Below are positions 8,311-17,224 of a stretch of 27,872 nucleotides of DNA, one piece after another (the stretch's first letter is position 1; each line of letters starts with the position of its first letter). The stretch is from positions 1 to 27,872 of the forward strand of contig PWPZ01000196.1 in assembly GCA_003556985.1 (NCBI GenBank), written 5' to 3'. The notes below the pieces were generated by a model that was given only the letters and a program-made list of their open reading frames with translations, made no database searches and had not been told where the DNA came from. Source of the stretch: Bacteroidota bacterium. Lineage in GTDB: Bacteria > Bacteroidota > Bacteroidia > Bacteroidales > PUMT01. The position numbers and the translations under genes are program-made.

Positions 8311-9384
8311 TCAACTGTTATCCGATGAAGGATTATTGTTTTCTTCCGGCTGCAGCTGGCCGGCAGGTACTTCCCGGATCACGGCATCTGTTCCTGATCC
8401 GGGATCACAGGTTGCCTTGACAAAATGAAAGGCTGTATTCATGCTCATCTCGTGTTGTTCTTCGCCCGGACGAACCCTGGCAAACTTGACCAGATCGGCA
8501 ATCAGAAAACACTGCTCAAGCAGCTTTACAACCTCCTTTGCCAGTCCGTCGGTTCGGTTAAGCTCACCTACAATCTCCCTGCTGGTTCGTTCCATTGCTG
8601 TTATGCCAAATCTTCTTTCAATATATCTCCTGATAATTTCAGTTAACCTGGTATAGTATTCCTTCACCATTCCCTTTTGCCATAATGATTCCGATTTTAA
8701 TTCCCTGAGCTCTTTCATGGCAATTACATGAGCAGGTTCCAGGGGTTCCAGGGGTTTCCGGGACTCAAATGCCGGTTGCCCCTCTTTTCTCTTTCTCAGG
8801 TACCTGTACCAGTACCAGCCAAGAAAAACCAATATCGCGGCAATAATTATCCATGGTAATATTTCCCTGAAGCCCAGGGAAACGGCAAAAGGATCCTTGA
8901 TATCGTATATGGACGATTCCCGGTCAATCTCAGGGCTCAATACTTCCAGGTCGGCTGGCCTTGTATGCAAAACCCTTTCGGCATCGTCGGCACTGAAAAC
9001 TAACGGGATGGATTGAACGGTATGACGGCCACCGTAAAATGAAGTCACGTTATACGATTTTGTAATCCGCAGATTGTTATCATCCAGTCTCAGGGTATCG
9101 TAGCCGGTGGCTGAGAGTATCTCAATATTTTCCGCCAGGGTATCATTAAACTCCGGCAGGTATACATATATTTCATCAGGTTGTTCAAGGGTGACGGTAA
9201 ACCGGGTTTGTTCACCTATTCGGATAGAAGCGGTATCAAACCGGGCCGAGGCACTTACCGACCAGCCGTTAAGGCCTGTACCCCTGACCGGATGGGTCAG
9301 AATCATAAACATGACAAGGATTACGCTGCAGACCACTGCATTCGTACCTTTCTGTTTAATTTCTGATCTGAGAGTTAATTCCAT
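8311..9384 (-). CDS. BatD-like single-pass membrane protein of the Bat operon
   Basis: The 357-residue product has an N-terminal signal (NAVVCSVILVMFMILTHPVRG), an extracytoplasmic beta-rich region (ARFDTASIRIGEQTRFTVTL resembles the start of BatD), a membrane helix near residues 190-212 (EILPWIIIAAILVFLGWYWY) with a basic stop-transfer, and a cytoplasmic helical domain with YYTRLTEIIRRYIERRFGI and LIADLVKFARVRPGEEQ. The latter is typical of the small BatD/DUF4381-like proteins placed between DUF58 and batA genes. Its usual role is taken to be a partner of the MoxR-VWA complex; the biochemical function is not known. The gap to the upstream DUF58 gene is only 7 bp. Confidence 0.75.
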   Translation of the reverse strand: MELTLRSEIKQKGTNAVVCSVILVMFMILTHPVRGTGLNGWSVSASARFDTASIRIGEQTRFTVTLEQPDEIYVYLPEFNDTLAENIEILSATGYDTLRLDDNNLRITKSYNVTSFYGGRHTVQSIPLVFSADDAERVLHTRPADLEVLSPEIDRESSIYDIKDPFAVSLGFREILPWIIIAAILVFLGWYWYRYLRKRKEGQPAFESRKPLEPLEPAHVIAMKELRELKSESLWQKGMVKEYYTRLTEIIRRYIERRFGITAMERTSREIVGELNRTDGLAKEVVKLLEQCFLIADLVKFARVRPGEEQHEMSMNTAFHFVKATCDPGSGTDAVIREVPAGQLQPEENNNPSSDNS

Positions 9385-9391
9385 TTTATCA

Positions 9392-10294
9392 CTATCGGCT
9401 TTTGAATAATTTAATCAGGGGTTTTACATAATCTTCCGCAGTATTTACTGACACCGAATCAATACCGGTTTTAAGGAACATATCCGTCAGCTCTTTATCA
9501 TGTTTCTTCCACCAGGAGGAGTATTGCCTCCTGACCTTCTCCGACAGGGTATCCATCCACCGGATTTCCCCTGTTTCAGCATCTCTGACCCTCAGCATGC
9601 CGATCGGGGGTATTTCCTTTTCCCTTTCATCGTATATCCTTATTGCCACCAGATCGTGTTTTCTGGAGGCAATTTTCAACATGTCAGAAAAAGCTGCCGG
9701 CCGGCCGTTACTGCCTCCCTGAATGAGATCATGGGATTGTATGAAATCAGATATCATAAAAACGGTACTTTTCTTTTTTATTGCATTTGTCATGTACCGC
9801 AATGGCTCGGTCAGATCGGTGGACCGGTTTTCAGGGGTAAAATCAATCAGTTCCCTTATGATATAAAGAATATGCCTGCGTCCCTTCTTGGGCGGAATGA
9901 ATTTTTCAACTTTGCTGGTAAAAAAGATCACTCCAATCTTGTCATTGTTTTGTATTGCCGAAAATGAAAGGACTGCAGCGATCTCGGTTATTACATTTTT
10001 CTTAAGCATTCCCCTGGTGCCGAATTCCCTTGAACCGCTTATATCAACGAGCAAGATCACGGTAAGCTCCCGTTCTTCTTCAAAAACCTTTACATAGGGA
10101 TGGTTGAATCTTGCCGTCACATTCCAGTCAATGCTTCTGATATCATCGCCCGGCTGGTACTCCCTCACCTCGCTGAAGGCCATTCCGCGTCCCTTAAAGG
10201 CCGAATGGTATTGCCCTGCAAAAATATCACGCGAAAGTCCCCGTGACTTGATCTCTATTTTCCTGACCTTTTTTAAAAGTTCTTTTGCCTCCAC
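9392..10294 (-). CDS. DUF58 (VWA-like) protein
   Basis: A 300-residue cytoplasmic protein with the DUF58 signature around residues 33-75: FSEVREYQPGDDIRSIDW followed by NVTARFNHPYVKVFEEERE. A VWA-like core follows, with LLVDISGS at about residues 81-88 and a second acidic loop (VFMISDFIQSHDLI). No membrane segment is visible. Proteins of this family are almost always encoded next to MoxR ATPases and are believed to act as their adaptors or clients. The gene is 86 bp downstream of moxR and 7 bp upstream of the BatD-like gene. The final residues IKLFKSR are basic. Confidence 0.9.
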   Translation of the reverse strand: MEAKELLKKVRKIEIKSRGLSRDIFAGQYHSAFKGRGMAFSEVREYQPGDDIRSIDWNVTARFNHPYVKVFEEERELTVILLVDISGSREFGTRGMLKKNVITEIAAVLSFSAIQNNDKIGVIFFTSKVEKFIPPKKGRRHILYIIRELIDFTPENRSTDLTEPLRYMTNAIKKKSTVFMISDFIQSHDLIQGGSNGRPAAFSDMLKIASRKHDLVAIRIYDEREKEIPPIGMLRVRDAETGEIRWMDTLSEKVRRQYSSWWKKHDKELTDMFLKTGIDSVSVNTAEDYVKPLIKLFKSR

Positions 10295-10380
10295 GACAAT
10301 GTAATAGTTAATTATGTTTTTCCTCCACCGGCCCCGATATGGATTTTTGCATCCCGGCGTGGTAGTTACCAGTACCAGGT

Positions 10381-11376
10381 TTATGGCACTTCTATCGTAT
10401 TCAGTATTTCGGTGATTATGTCTTCTGAGACAATATTTTCAGCCTCCGCTTCATAACTCAGTCCGATCCGGTGACGCATAACATCATAGCAGACCGCCCT
10501 CACATCCTCGGGAATAACATATCCCCGGTGGTTTATAAATGCATATGCTTTTGCCGCTCTGGCAAGATTTATGCTTGCACGCGGTGATGCTCCGTAATTT
10601 ATCATGGCTTCGAACCGGTTTAGTCCGTATTCAGCCGGTGTCCGGGTAGAGAATACAATATCAAGGATATATTTCTCTATTTTCTCATCAATATATATGT
10701 CCCTCACCACGCTCCTTGCCCTGATAATTTCCTTTGGGGAAACAACCGCTGAGGGTGCCGGGAACTCACCATCAAGATTCTGCCTCATGATCAAAGCTTC
10801 CTCTGTCTTTTTCGGATAGGTGATCACCACCTTTAACATAAACCTGTCAACCTGTGCTTCGGGTAACGGATAGGTTCCCTCCTGTTCTATGGGGTTCTGG
10901 GTAGCCATTACAAGAAACGGATCGTCAAGCCTGAATGTTTCGGTGCCAATGGTAACCTGCCTCTCCTGCATTGATTCAAGCAGCGCCGATTGCACTTTGG
11001 CGGGTGCACGGTTGATCTCGTCGGCAAGTATGAAGTTGGCAAAAACCGGCCCCTTACGCACAAAAAACTCCTCCTTTTTCTGACTGTATATCATGGTTCC
11101 CAGCAAATCTGCAGGAAGCAGATCGGGGGTAAACTGGATCCGGTTGAATTTTGCAGTAATAATTGCAGCAAGTGAACTTATAGACAGAGTCTTGGCAAGA
11201 CCGGGTACTCCTTCTATAAGAATGTGCCCATCTGATAACAGTCCGATCAGCATGCTGTCAATCAAATGCTGCTGGCCTACAATTACTTTTGAAATTTCCT
11301 GGTTTATCAGATCAACGAAAGAGCTTTCCCGGCTGATCCGCTCATTCAATTCTTTAATGTCAATGGTTTCGTTCAT
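10381..11376 (-). CDS. moxR: MoxR-family AAA+ ATPase
   Basis: The 331-residue product is a MoxR ATPase. Walker A is EGVPGLAKTLS, Walker B is ILADEINRAPAKVQSALLES, and the characteristic MQERQVTIGTETFRLDDPF and ATQNPIEQEGTYPLPEAQVDRFM segments follow, the latter containing sensor 1. The C-terminal lid includes YGASPRASINLARAAKAYA, the sensor 2 region. MoxR proteins are chaperone-like ATPases that remodel VWA-containing partners. This is the first gene of the Bat block and probably sets its expression; a promoter must lie in the 490 bp upstream, but I found no full consensus match there. Confidence 0.93.
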   Translation of the reverse strand: MNETIDIKELNERISRESSFVDLINQEISKVIVGQQHLIDSMLIGLLSDGHILIEGVPGLAKTLSISSLAAIITAKFNRIQFTPDLLPADLLGTMIYSQKKEEFFVRKGPVFANFILADEINRAPAKVQSALLESMQERQVTIGTETFRLDDPFLVMATQNPIEQEGTYPLPEAQVDRFMLKVVITYPKKTEEALIMRQNLDGEFPAPSAVVSPKEIIRARSVVRDIYIDEKIEKYILDIVFSTRTPAEYGLNRFEAMINYGASPRASINLARAAKAYAFINHRGYVIPEDVRAVCYDVMRHRIGLSYEAEAENIVSEDIITEILNTIEVP

Positions 11377-11869
11377 AAAATCATTGGTTTGGGTTGGTAA
11401 TAACTCACTACTTGAAAAACATGTTGATTATTCCCACTTAACGTCCTCTGAAATATCGTTATTATTTACCATTTCAGTTAAAAAATGTTAAGTTGAGTTT
11501 AAGAAAATATTCAGTAACACGGTTTACATAAAATTTGCCAAAGCTGATGCAAATATCGTTTTTTCCCGAAAAATGACAAATTGACAATGAATTAAGTTTT
11601 AATAAACAAACAAAATGAAAAAACTGTCATTCTGAAACCCTCATCAGCCTTCGGCAGACAAAATATCATGAACAAACATAAGGGTTCCATGAGAGTGAAT
11701 ACTGAATATGAATACCAGGCAATGAAAGTGATTAATAATTAATATGATTTACTTACTTCATTCTCATGAAAATCTGTTTTATATTTAGGCCTCCAAAATT
11801 TTCTGTTAATATTTCGCATGTCTCCTTCCACCGGAAGGGGGTTGACCGGCAAAATTAAAAACCGGATAT
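11377..11869. other. Divergent intergenic region between moxR and the BASS gene
   Basis: No gene is visible here. The region should hold the promoter of the Bat block (-) and that of the transporter-kinase pair (+). On the minus strand TATGTTTG at 11673-11680 fits the Bacteroidota -7 element but lacks a TTG at the right distance. On the plus strand TATATTTA at 11780-11787 is a one-mismatch -7 element, again without a good -33. A perfect 6-bp hairpin with 3-nt loop (CCTTCC-ACC-GGAAGG) sits at 11824-11838, about 30 bp before the transporter ATG. Confidence 0.5.
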
Positions 11870-12823
11870 ATGTATGAAGCCCTTGCTGCAATAGATGATA
11901 TAAGGCTGAACTTCAGCGAAGGAGGCCTGTTATATATGAACATTACCCTGGCCTGCATCATGTTCGGGGTTGCCATGGAAATTAAAATTGATAACTTCAA
12001 AAAGATTTTTACCTACCCGAAATCGGCCATGCTGGGAATTGCATCCCAGTTCCTGATACTACCCGCACTTACCTTCGGACTCGTTGTGATGCTGGATCCT
12101 CCCCCTTCCATTGCCATGGGAATGATACTTATTGCAGCCTGCCCGGGAGGTAATGTTTCCAACTTTATTTCAGCCCTGGCAAAGGCAAATATAGCCCTTT
12201 CGGTAGGACTCACCGCTTTTGCCACCCTAACCGCCACATTTTTCACCCCTTTTAATTTCGCCTTCTGGGGGGGGATGTATGTTCAATTCTATCAGAAAGC
12301 CGGGCATCTTAACATCCCCATTCATATTGACTTTCTGGAAATGGCCAAAACAGTCTTTATTCTGCTTGGAATACCGCTGCTGGCAGGAATGTGGTTTGCC
12401 CATAAATTCCCTGCCTTTGCCCAAAAGAACATGAAGCGTATAAAAATCATCTCACTGGTTCTTTACCTTACTTTTATTGCAGGTGCCCTGCTGGCCAACC
12501 TCGAACATTTCACATCGGTAATTTTCCCCATCGGACTGATTGTTTTGCTCCTTAATATCCAGACCCTGTCAACCGGCTACCTGGTAGGCACCTTTGCCGG
12601 GGTATCGCGAAGCGACAGGCGCACCCTAAGCATTGAAACCGGAATCCAGAACAGCGGACTGGCCCTTATACTGATTTTCAACATCTTTCATGCCAACGGC
12701 GGAATGGCATTCATGGCTGCATGGTGGGGTATCTGGCAAATGGTAAGCGGTCTGATTCTGGCATTTATACTGGCACGCATCAAAATACCAGTGCTTAAGT
12801 GGTCTGAGGTAAGGATAAAATAA
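11870..12823 (+). CDS. BASS-family (bile acid:sodium symporter-like) transporter
   Basis: The 317-residue product is almost entirely membrane helices, about nine or ten. It fits the bile acid:Na+ symporter superfamily: NITLACIMFGVAMEIKIDNF in the first helices, AACPGGNVSNFISALAKANIALS for the conserved sodium-site region, and ETGIQNSGLALILIF for the second crossover motif. Known family substrates include bile acids, pyruvate, pantoate-related acids and other organic anions; the substrate here cannot be read from sequence. Its stop lies 10 bp before the next gene on the same strand, so the two are probably co-transcribed. The ATG at 11870 follows a small hairpin in the leader. Confidence 0.87.
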   Translation: MYEALAAIDDIRLNFSEGGLLYMNITLACIMFGVAMEIKIDNFKKIFTYPKSAMLGIASQFLILPALTFGLVVMLDPPPSIAMGMILIAACPGGNVSNFISALAKANIALSVGLTAFATLTATFFTPFNFAFWGGMYVQFYQKAGHLNIPIHIDFLEMAKTVFILLGIPLLAGMWFAHKFPAFAQKNMKRIKIISLVLYLTFIAGALLANLEHFTSVIFPIGLIVLLLNIQTLSTGYLVGTFAGVSRSDRRTLSIETGIQNSGLALILIFNIFHANGGMAFMAAWWGIWQMVSGLILAFILARIKIPVLKWSEVRIK

Positions 12824-12833
12824 TGGTAACGGG

Positions 12834-14186
12834 ATGGTCGCTGCTATGGAAGTAAACAACACCATTCTGATAAGAAAGTCGGTCCACTTTTTCACCGGCT
12901 GCCTGGTATTTGCATTAACTTATTTCCTTGACAGGGATATCTTGCTGGTTCTTTATATTGCCGGGGCCCTCTTTTCCTTTCTGACATTTAACTACCAAAA
13001 ATTATATTCACTGCACAAAACGAAAGACTCAAGCCTGGGAACTCTTTTTTATCCCCTGGGGGTTATATCATCTTTCCTGATTTTGTATAACCAGCCTCTT
13101 TTTTGGTTCAGAACGGCAATTATGGTTCTCACCCTGTCTGATATTGCCGCCTGGTGGGCCGGCCGGATTAAAAACAACAATTTAAATTTCAGGGTTTTAC
13201 ACGACAAAAAAAGCCTGTTCGGGGTCATTGCCTATGCCATAATTACCCTTATTATATTCCGGTTTTATCTACCCCCCGTATATGCCGGCAACCTGCCTTT
13301 CCTTCTGCTTGCACTATTTATTTCCATAAGCCTGGAATCTATTTCCTCCAGGGGATCCGACAATCTGACAATCCCACTGGGGTTGTCCGTTTTCTTCAGG
13401 ATTTTGGAGAATCAGATTCGGGAGGAGTTTCTGGCACCGGATACCCTGCTGTTTATAACAGGAATTTTGCTGCTGTTTGCAGCGGGAAGTATATTGCTGT
13501 TCAAATGGAACCTTCTAAGCCGTACAGGCAGTTTGTCGGCCGGACTGCTGGGGGTTTATTTCGTGAGCCTTCCGGGCTTCATATGGATCTTTCCGGTGCT
13601 TTTTTTCTTTATAACATCCGCTTTGCTTACAAAGCTCAATTCCCGTCTTTTGAAAGGAAGCATCGCTTCATCAGGCCGGAATGTCTGGCAGGTAATGGCC
13701 AATATAATATGGGCCCTCCTGAGCTCGGTTATGTTTCTGATCAGTCAGAATGAAATTTTTATTTATTTCTTTATTGTGCTGGTAGCCGCAGTTACGGCCG
13801 ATACATGGGCAAGTGAAGTGGGCCCGCTGGTCAATAAAAGATGCCTCTCGGTGGCCGACCTGAAAATGCATCCCTCCGGCACTACGGGAGGGGTTTCTGC
13901 CGGGGGAACATTTGCCGCACTTGCCGGTTCAGCATCCGTATCGGTAATTTCCATGTATCTGTTCTTTGGTGAACCTCATATCCGGATGACGACAATACTG
14001 GCAATCTCCGGATTTCTTGCCTGCTTTGCCGATTCCTTCCTTGGGGCTTTTGCAGAAGAAAAGTTCCTTAAATGGAAGTTATTGACTCAAAATAAACACA
14101 GATTTTCACCCAATGACCTGGTCAATATCCTCGGATCGGTAACAGCTCCCCTGTTTTTCCTGTTACTTTACCATATCGCCCTTTAA
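12834..14186 (+). CDS. Phytol/dolichol kinase-like and DUF92 (VTE6-like) fusion protein
   Basis: A 450-residue polytopic membrane protein with two recognisable halves. The first (about 10-200) resembles VTE5 phytol kinase, dolichol kinase and CDP-diglyceride synthase-type CTP-using enzymes: RKSVHFFTG at 14-22, SDIAAWWAGR at 102-111, DKKSLFG at 124-130 and E168 followed by GSDNLTIP at 174-181. The second (about 215-450) is DUF92, the TMEM19/VTE6 family, with ADTWASEVG at 322-330 and GTTGGVSAGGT at 349-359. In plants and cyanobacteria VTE5 and VTE6 phosphorylate phytol in two steps to phytyl diphosphate. A bifunctional prenol-to-prenyl-diphosphate kinase is therefore a reasonable inference, not shown. 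An alternative ATG lies at codon 5. Confidence 0.82.
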   Translation: MVAAMEVNNTILIRKSVHFFTGCLVFALTYFLDRDILLVLYIAGALFSFLTFNYQKLYSLHKTKDSSLGTLFYPLGVISSFLILYNQPLFWFRTAIMVLTLSDIAAWWAGRIKNNNLNFRVLHDKKSLFGVIAYAIITLIIFRFYLPPVYAGNLPFLLLALFISISLESISSRGSDNLTIPLGLSVFFRILENQIREEFLAPDTLLFITGILLLFAAGSILLFKWNLLSRTGSLSAGLLGVYFVSLPGFIWIFPVLFFFITSALLTKLNSRLLKGSIASSGRNVWQVMANIIWALLSSVMFLISQNEIFIYFFIVLVAAVTADTWASEVGPLVNKRCLSVADLKMHPSGTTGGVSAGGTFAALAGSASVSVISMYLFFGEPHIRMTTILAISGFLACFADSFLGAFAEEKFLKWKLLTQNKHRFSPNDLVNILGSVTAPLFFLLLYHIAL

Positions 14187-14275
14187 TTTCCGGTTAACAG
14201 GGTATTATGCGATCTCCCGAAATCGGGGTTAAATACACCTCCTCCGATAATGGATAGTCCGGTTTAAGCGGATTT

Positions 14276-15205
14276 TCAGTTAACCGCTATATAGGCAAAT
14301 AATGTAACCACCAGCAGAAATGAAAAGATAAGGTGGATCATAACGGTAAGTTTTGCCCCTTTCTTCAAACGGTCAGGATCCCCGTGGTGCCTGGTAATTA
14401 CCTGTGCCGCCCGGGGAAAAATGAATATATAGGGTAAGAGTACCAGTAGGAAGAGCTGGCTTATGCCAGGATACAAAAATGATATAAGAACGATATTGCC
14501 GATTATTGCAGCCTGAACAAATAAATAAAACCGTGAAGTAAATTCCGTGCCCAGCCGGGAAGCAACTCCATGTTTGCCACCTTCCCTGTCGGCATCAACA
14601 TCAATCATCTGGCCTGCCAGCAAAATTGAAGAAGTACTGAGTCCGGTTATGGGCATCAACATAATTACCTGAGGATGAAAGGTTATGCCCTGACCTACCG
14701 TAGCAATTAATATTGCCATCGGACCAAATGCCAGCCATACGAATATTTCACCTAATCCACGGTAGGCAAGCTTAACCGGGGGAGCTGTATAAAATTTGCT
14801 AAAGAAGGCGGAAAGAAGGAAAAGTGCCCACAGATACGGCCACAGCCTTTGTTCAAGCAATAAGGTTAGTAAGAGAGTAGAAATAAAGGAAATCACAAGT
14901 CCCGTACGGGCGAGAAAGAACATTTTTCCCATCAAACCGGGGTTATCCAGTAACACACCCGATCCACCGCTGGATTCGTTCCTGTGTACATTTACTCTAT
15001 CGGTACCCTGAATGGTATCGTATATGTCATTGTATACATTGGTTGCCACATGCAAACCAATACCCATAATTGTTACCAGAAGGAACCCGGTGATATTTAA
15101 GTATCCGTTAATGCTTACTGCCAGCAAAGTGCCGGCGAAAATTGGGGCAATAATCGAGCTCAGGAAAGGGGCTCTTATCATTTTCAAAATACCCGGGTTT
15201 TTCAT
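14276..15205 (-). CDS. UbiA-family prenyltransferase, MenA-like
   Basis: The 309-residue polytopic protein has both aspartate-rich motifs of UbiA prenyltransferases: NDIYDTIQGTD at residues 59-69 and DVDADREGGKHG at 202-213. FYTAPPVKLAYRGLGEIFVW before the second motif, and a glycine/serine loop (ESSGGSGVL), resemble MenA, which attaches a prenyl chain to 1,4-dihydroxy-2-naphthoate in menaquinone synthesis. Other UbiA aromatic or lipid prenyltransferases cannot be excluded, so no symbol is given. It converges with the kinase-like fusion gene across 89 bp, in which I saw no clear terminator. About 300 bp of gene-free DNA lies upstream of its start. Confidence 0.85.
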   Translation of the reverse strand: MKNPGILKMIRAPFLSSIIAPIFAGTLLAVSINGYLNITGFLLVTIMGIGLHVATNVYNDIYDTIQGTDRVNVHRNESSGGSGVLLDNPGLMGKMFFLARTGLVISFISTLLLTLLLEQRLWPYLWALFLLSAFFSKFYTAPPVKLAYRGLGEIFVWLAFGPMAILIATVGQGITFHPQVIMLMPITGLSTSSILLAGQMIDVDADREGGKHGVASRLGTEFTSRFYLFVQAAIIGNIVLISFLYPGISQLFLLVLLPYIFIFPRAAQVITRHHGDPDRLKKGAKLTVMIHLIFSFLLVVTLFAYIAVN

Positions 15206-15506
15206 CTTTTTCGAAATTAATGATATCAGGATAAGATGGAGTTACAGACTTATAATGGAAAGATACATAAAATTCAAATATTAGCCTTGGCATGATTGAT
15301 TTAATGATGAAGGGAAAGAAGTGGAGTGACACCGAATGACAATGCCGACTGAATTACTACTATATTGAATGATACAGGGCGGAAATTGGGATTGCATCCG
15401 TCAGGGAGGGAAAAAGGAATTTTGAAATCATTGCCTAAAACCGGAGTTAAGAAATCAGCAATGCAGGTCCTGAAAATATCAAATGGTTAAAAATCCCGAA
15501 AAAAAA
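15206..15506. other. Gene-free stretch between the UbiA gene and rnpB
   Basis: This 300-bp interval holds the upstream region of the UbiA gene and the transcript end of rnpB. Reading frames here are short and have no recognisable product. No repeat or strong hairpin was seen apart from the run of eight A residues (15499-15506) that would become the U-tract at the 3' end of RNase P RNA. Confidence 0.5.
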
Positions 15507-15902
15507 TCAGCAGGCCTGTAAGCCGGGTTCTGTATCCCCGAAGGGTTTTCCATCATTTATCTGCGACAACTGTCGCCAGTTGCCTCTAGCGGCCTACCCC
15601 TTCCGGCCTTCCTGTCAGAGACAGGAACCCAGGGCGGGCAACCCTGTTTTTCTGTTTTACCAGAAAATCCGGAATATACATGGCCTTACAGCTCATGGGA
15701 TGAACGGCTCCGCATGTCACCATGCAGACCGGTGAGCTCTTACCTCACCTTTTCACCCTTACCCCGGAAACCGGGGCGGTTATTTTCTTTTCCACTTTGC
15801 CATACCCTTGCGGGTATCTTCCCGTTAGGAAGCATGATGCCCTCTGCTGCCCGGACTTTCCTCCTCCCGTGGAAACGGGAAGCGATGGAACAGCCTGCTG
15901 AA
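15507..15902 (-). ncRNA. rnpB: RNase P RNA, bacterial type A-like
   Basis: Read on the minus strand, this carries the universal conserved elements of the catalytic RNA that matures tRNA 5' ends: GAGGAAAGTCCGGGC near the 5' end, GGGTAAGGGTGAAAAGGTG and GGTAAGAGCTCACC in the middle, and ATACAGAACCCGGCTTAC near the 3' end. The two ends pair as helix P1 (CAGCAGGC with GCCTGCTG), which sets the boundaries to within a few bases, and a U8 tract follows immediately, so P1 plus the U-run may serve as terminator. Length is about 396 nt, normal for the class. It lies alone between a UbiA gene and a DUF2027-Smr gene, all on the minus strand. Confidence 0.96.
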
Positions 15903-16005
15903 TTTTTAAAATTACATAAAACCTTTAGATAAATCGGAATATGCAGAATTAATTTTACAAAATATGTGCCAGGAAACCGATGATAATTAAGGCTTCTTTT
16001 TACGG

Positions 16006-17181
16006 TTATTTGCGCAGAATAACCATAGTTGCACCATATCCGTATTCCCGGAATGAGGCATCCTGATATTTTAACCGGGTATATTTCCTGTCGAGTGTTT
16101 TACGGATCTCAAATTTCAACTTTCCGTTGCCTACTCCATGAATGAAAACGATACGTTTGGTTTTGCCCCGGATGGCTCCCTCAATCGCGGTGGTAAACCT
16201 GGCCATTTGAATATCCAGGGCTTCCCTGCCCGATAACCCGGAAGTGTCGTCAACAAGCTCTTCAATATGAAGATCAACCTCTTCCACATTGGGGTCGGTT
16301 TTTTTATCTTTTTTAATCTCGGGGAAGATTGGTTTATCCTTGACTGAAATACCGTGAATATCCTGATCGGTAATCTTTTTGGTTTCCCGGTCAAACGGAT
16401 CGGATATTACGGGTATGATACCGGCCTTTTCCTCAAAAAACTCATTTCCGGAAAAAAAACCGGTCCCGTAGATCTCTGCAGGATCAATGTCAAACTCTCT
16501 CCGGGAAGGTGATACAGGATCAAAAATGCCTTTGCGGAAAAATATTGCCTCAATGCGAAGTGAGACAAATTCATTAATTTGTTCCCTGGTGAAATTTTTG
16601 ATAAAAATCTTGGTGTCGGCATCGATCATGCCAGCTTTCAGGTGGCGGTATAGTTCATCCTGCTTTATCAGCAGGGAATAAAGCACGGTAAAGCTGCTGT
16701 CGTTGATCAGCCAGGCATCCAGCTGGCCGGGGACTTCGGTTTCAACAAACGCAAAGAGAATGTTCCTTTCAGGAGCCCTTTGTGCACCCTCCTCCTCTTC
16801 ATGGCTGCCCTGATAAGAGGTTTCGGATGACTGCCCCGGAAAACCTGCATCCGGTGCGGCCGAAATATCTGACAGCCTTGCATCGGGCACATCAGGTTCA
16901 TTTCTCAGTGAGATTTCATCCGGTTCGGTATCGTCGTAATAACTTTCATGCAAATCGTCCGGAACGTCTCTTGCTTTCCGGTCAGAAATCCGGGTATCTG
17001 CATCATCGGACGAACCGTAGCCCTGCCCTTTCTTATGAAGTATCAGTTCGCCCGCAGCCACAGGTATTTCAAAGCCGTCTCTGGTCATAACCATAACTGA
17101 TTTTTCACTGATAATCCGGGTCACGGTTCCCCCTCCGGTCTCATTCAGGAATTTTACCCTGTCACCTGTACTAAAACGCAT
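16006..17181 (-). CDS. DUF2027 and Smr domain protein
   Basis: The 391-residue product starts with a small beta domain (MRFSTGDRVKFLNETGGGTV) that resembles the DUF2027 N-terminus known from Bacteroidota, followed by an acidic linker (about 55-140) rich in Asp and Glu, a central domain (ILFAFVETEVPGQLDAWLIN onward), a second charged linker, and a C-terminal Smr domain. The Smr domain shows VDLHIEEL, FIHGVGNGKLKFEIRKTL and YGYGATMVIL. Smr domains nick branched DNA in MutS2 or act on RNA on ribosomes; without the MutS part its role here is unknown. It diverges from queA across 72 bp. Confidence 0.88.
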   Translation of the reverse strand: MRFSTGDRVKFLNETGGGTVTRIISEKSVMVMTRDGFEIPVAAGELILHKKGQGYGSSDDADTRISDRKARDVPDDLHESYYDDTEPDEISLRNEPDVPDARLSDISAAPDAGFPGQSSETSYQGSHEEEEGAQRAPERNILFAFVETEVPGQLDAWLINDSSFTVLYSLLIKQDELYRHLKAGMIDADTKIFIKNFTREQINEFVSLRIEAIFFRKGIFDPVSPSRREFDIDPAEIYGTGFFSGNEFFEEKAGIIPVISDPFDRETKKITDQDIHGISVKDKPIFPEIKKDKKTDPNVEEVDLHIEELVDDTSGLSGREALDIQMARFTTAIEGAIRGKTKRIVFIHGVGNGKLKFEIRKTLDRKYTRLKYQDASFREYGYGATMVILRK

Positions 17182-17224
17182 ATGAATCAGATTATTTTAA
17201 ATTACTACTTCGTGTAAAATTAAC

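Noticed and set aside
11673..11680. Promoter of the Bat block at the minus-strand TATGTTTG
   Set aside because: The -7 element fits but no TTG is found at suitable distance, and the start would be about 300 bp from moxR.
11824..11838. Riboswitch or attenuator hairpin before the BASS gene
   Set aside because: A six-pair stem alone is too simple; no U-tract, alternative fold or known aptamer motif was recognised.
14187..14275. Bidirectional terminator between the convergent fusion-kinase and UbiA genes
   Set aside because: Only a 4-bp CCCG/CGGG stem could be built and there is no U-tract on either strand.
15714..15932. Plus-strand reading frame of 72 codons
   Set aside because: It lies across the conserved RNase P RNA on the opposite strand and has no recognisable protein features.
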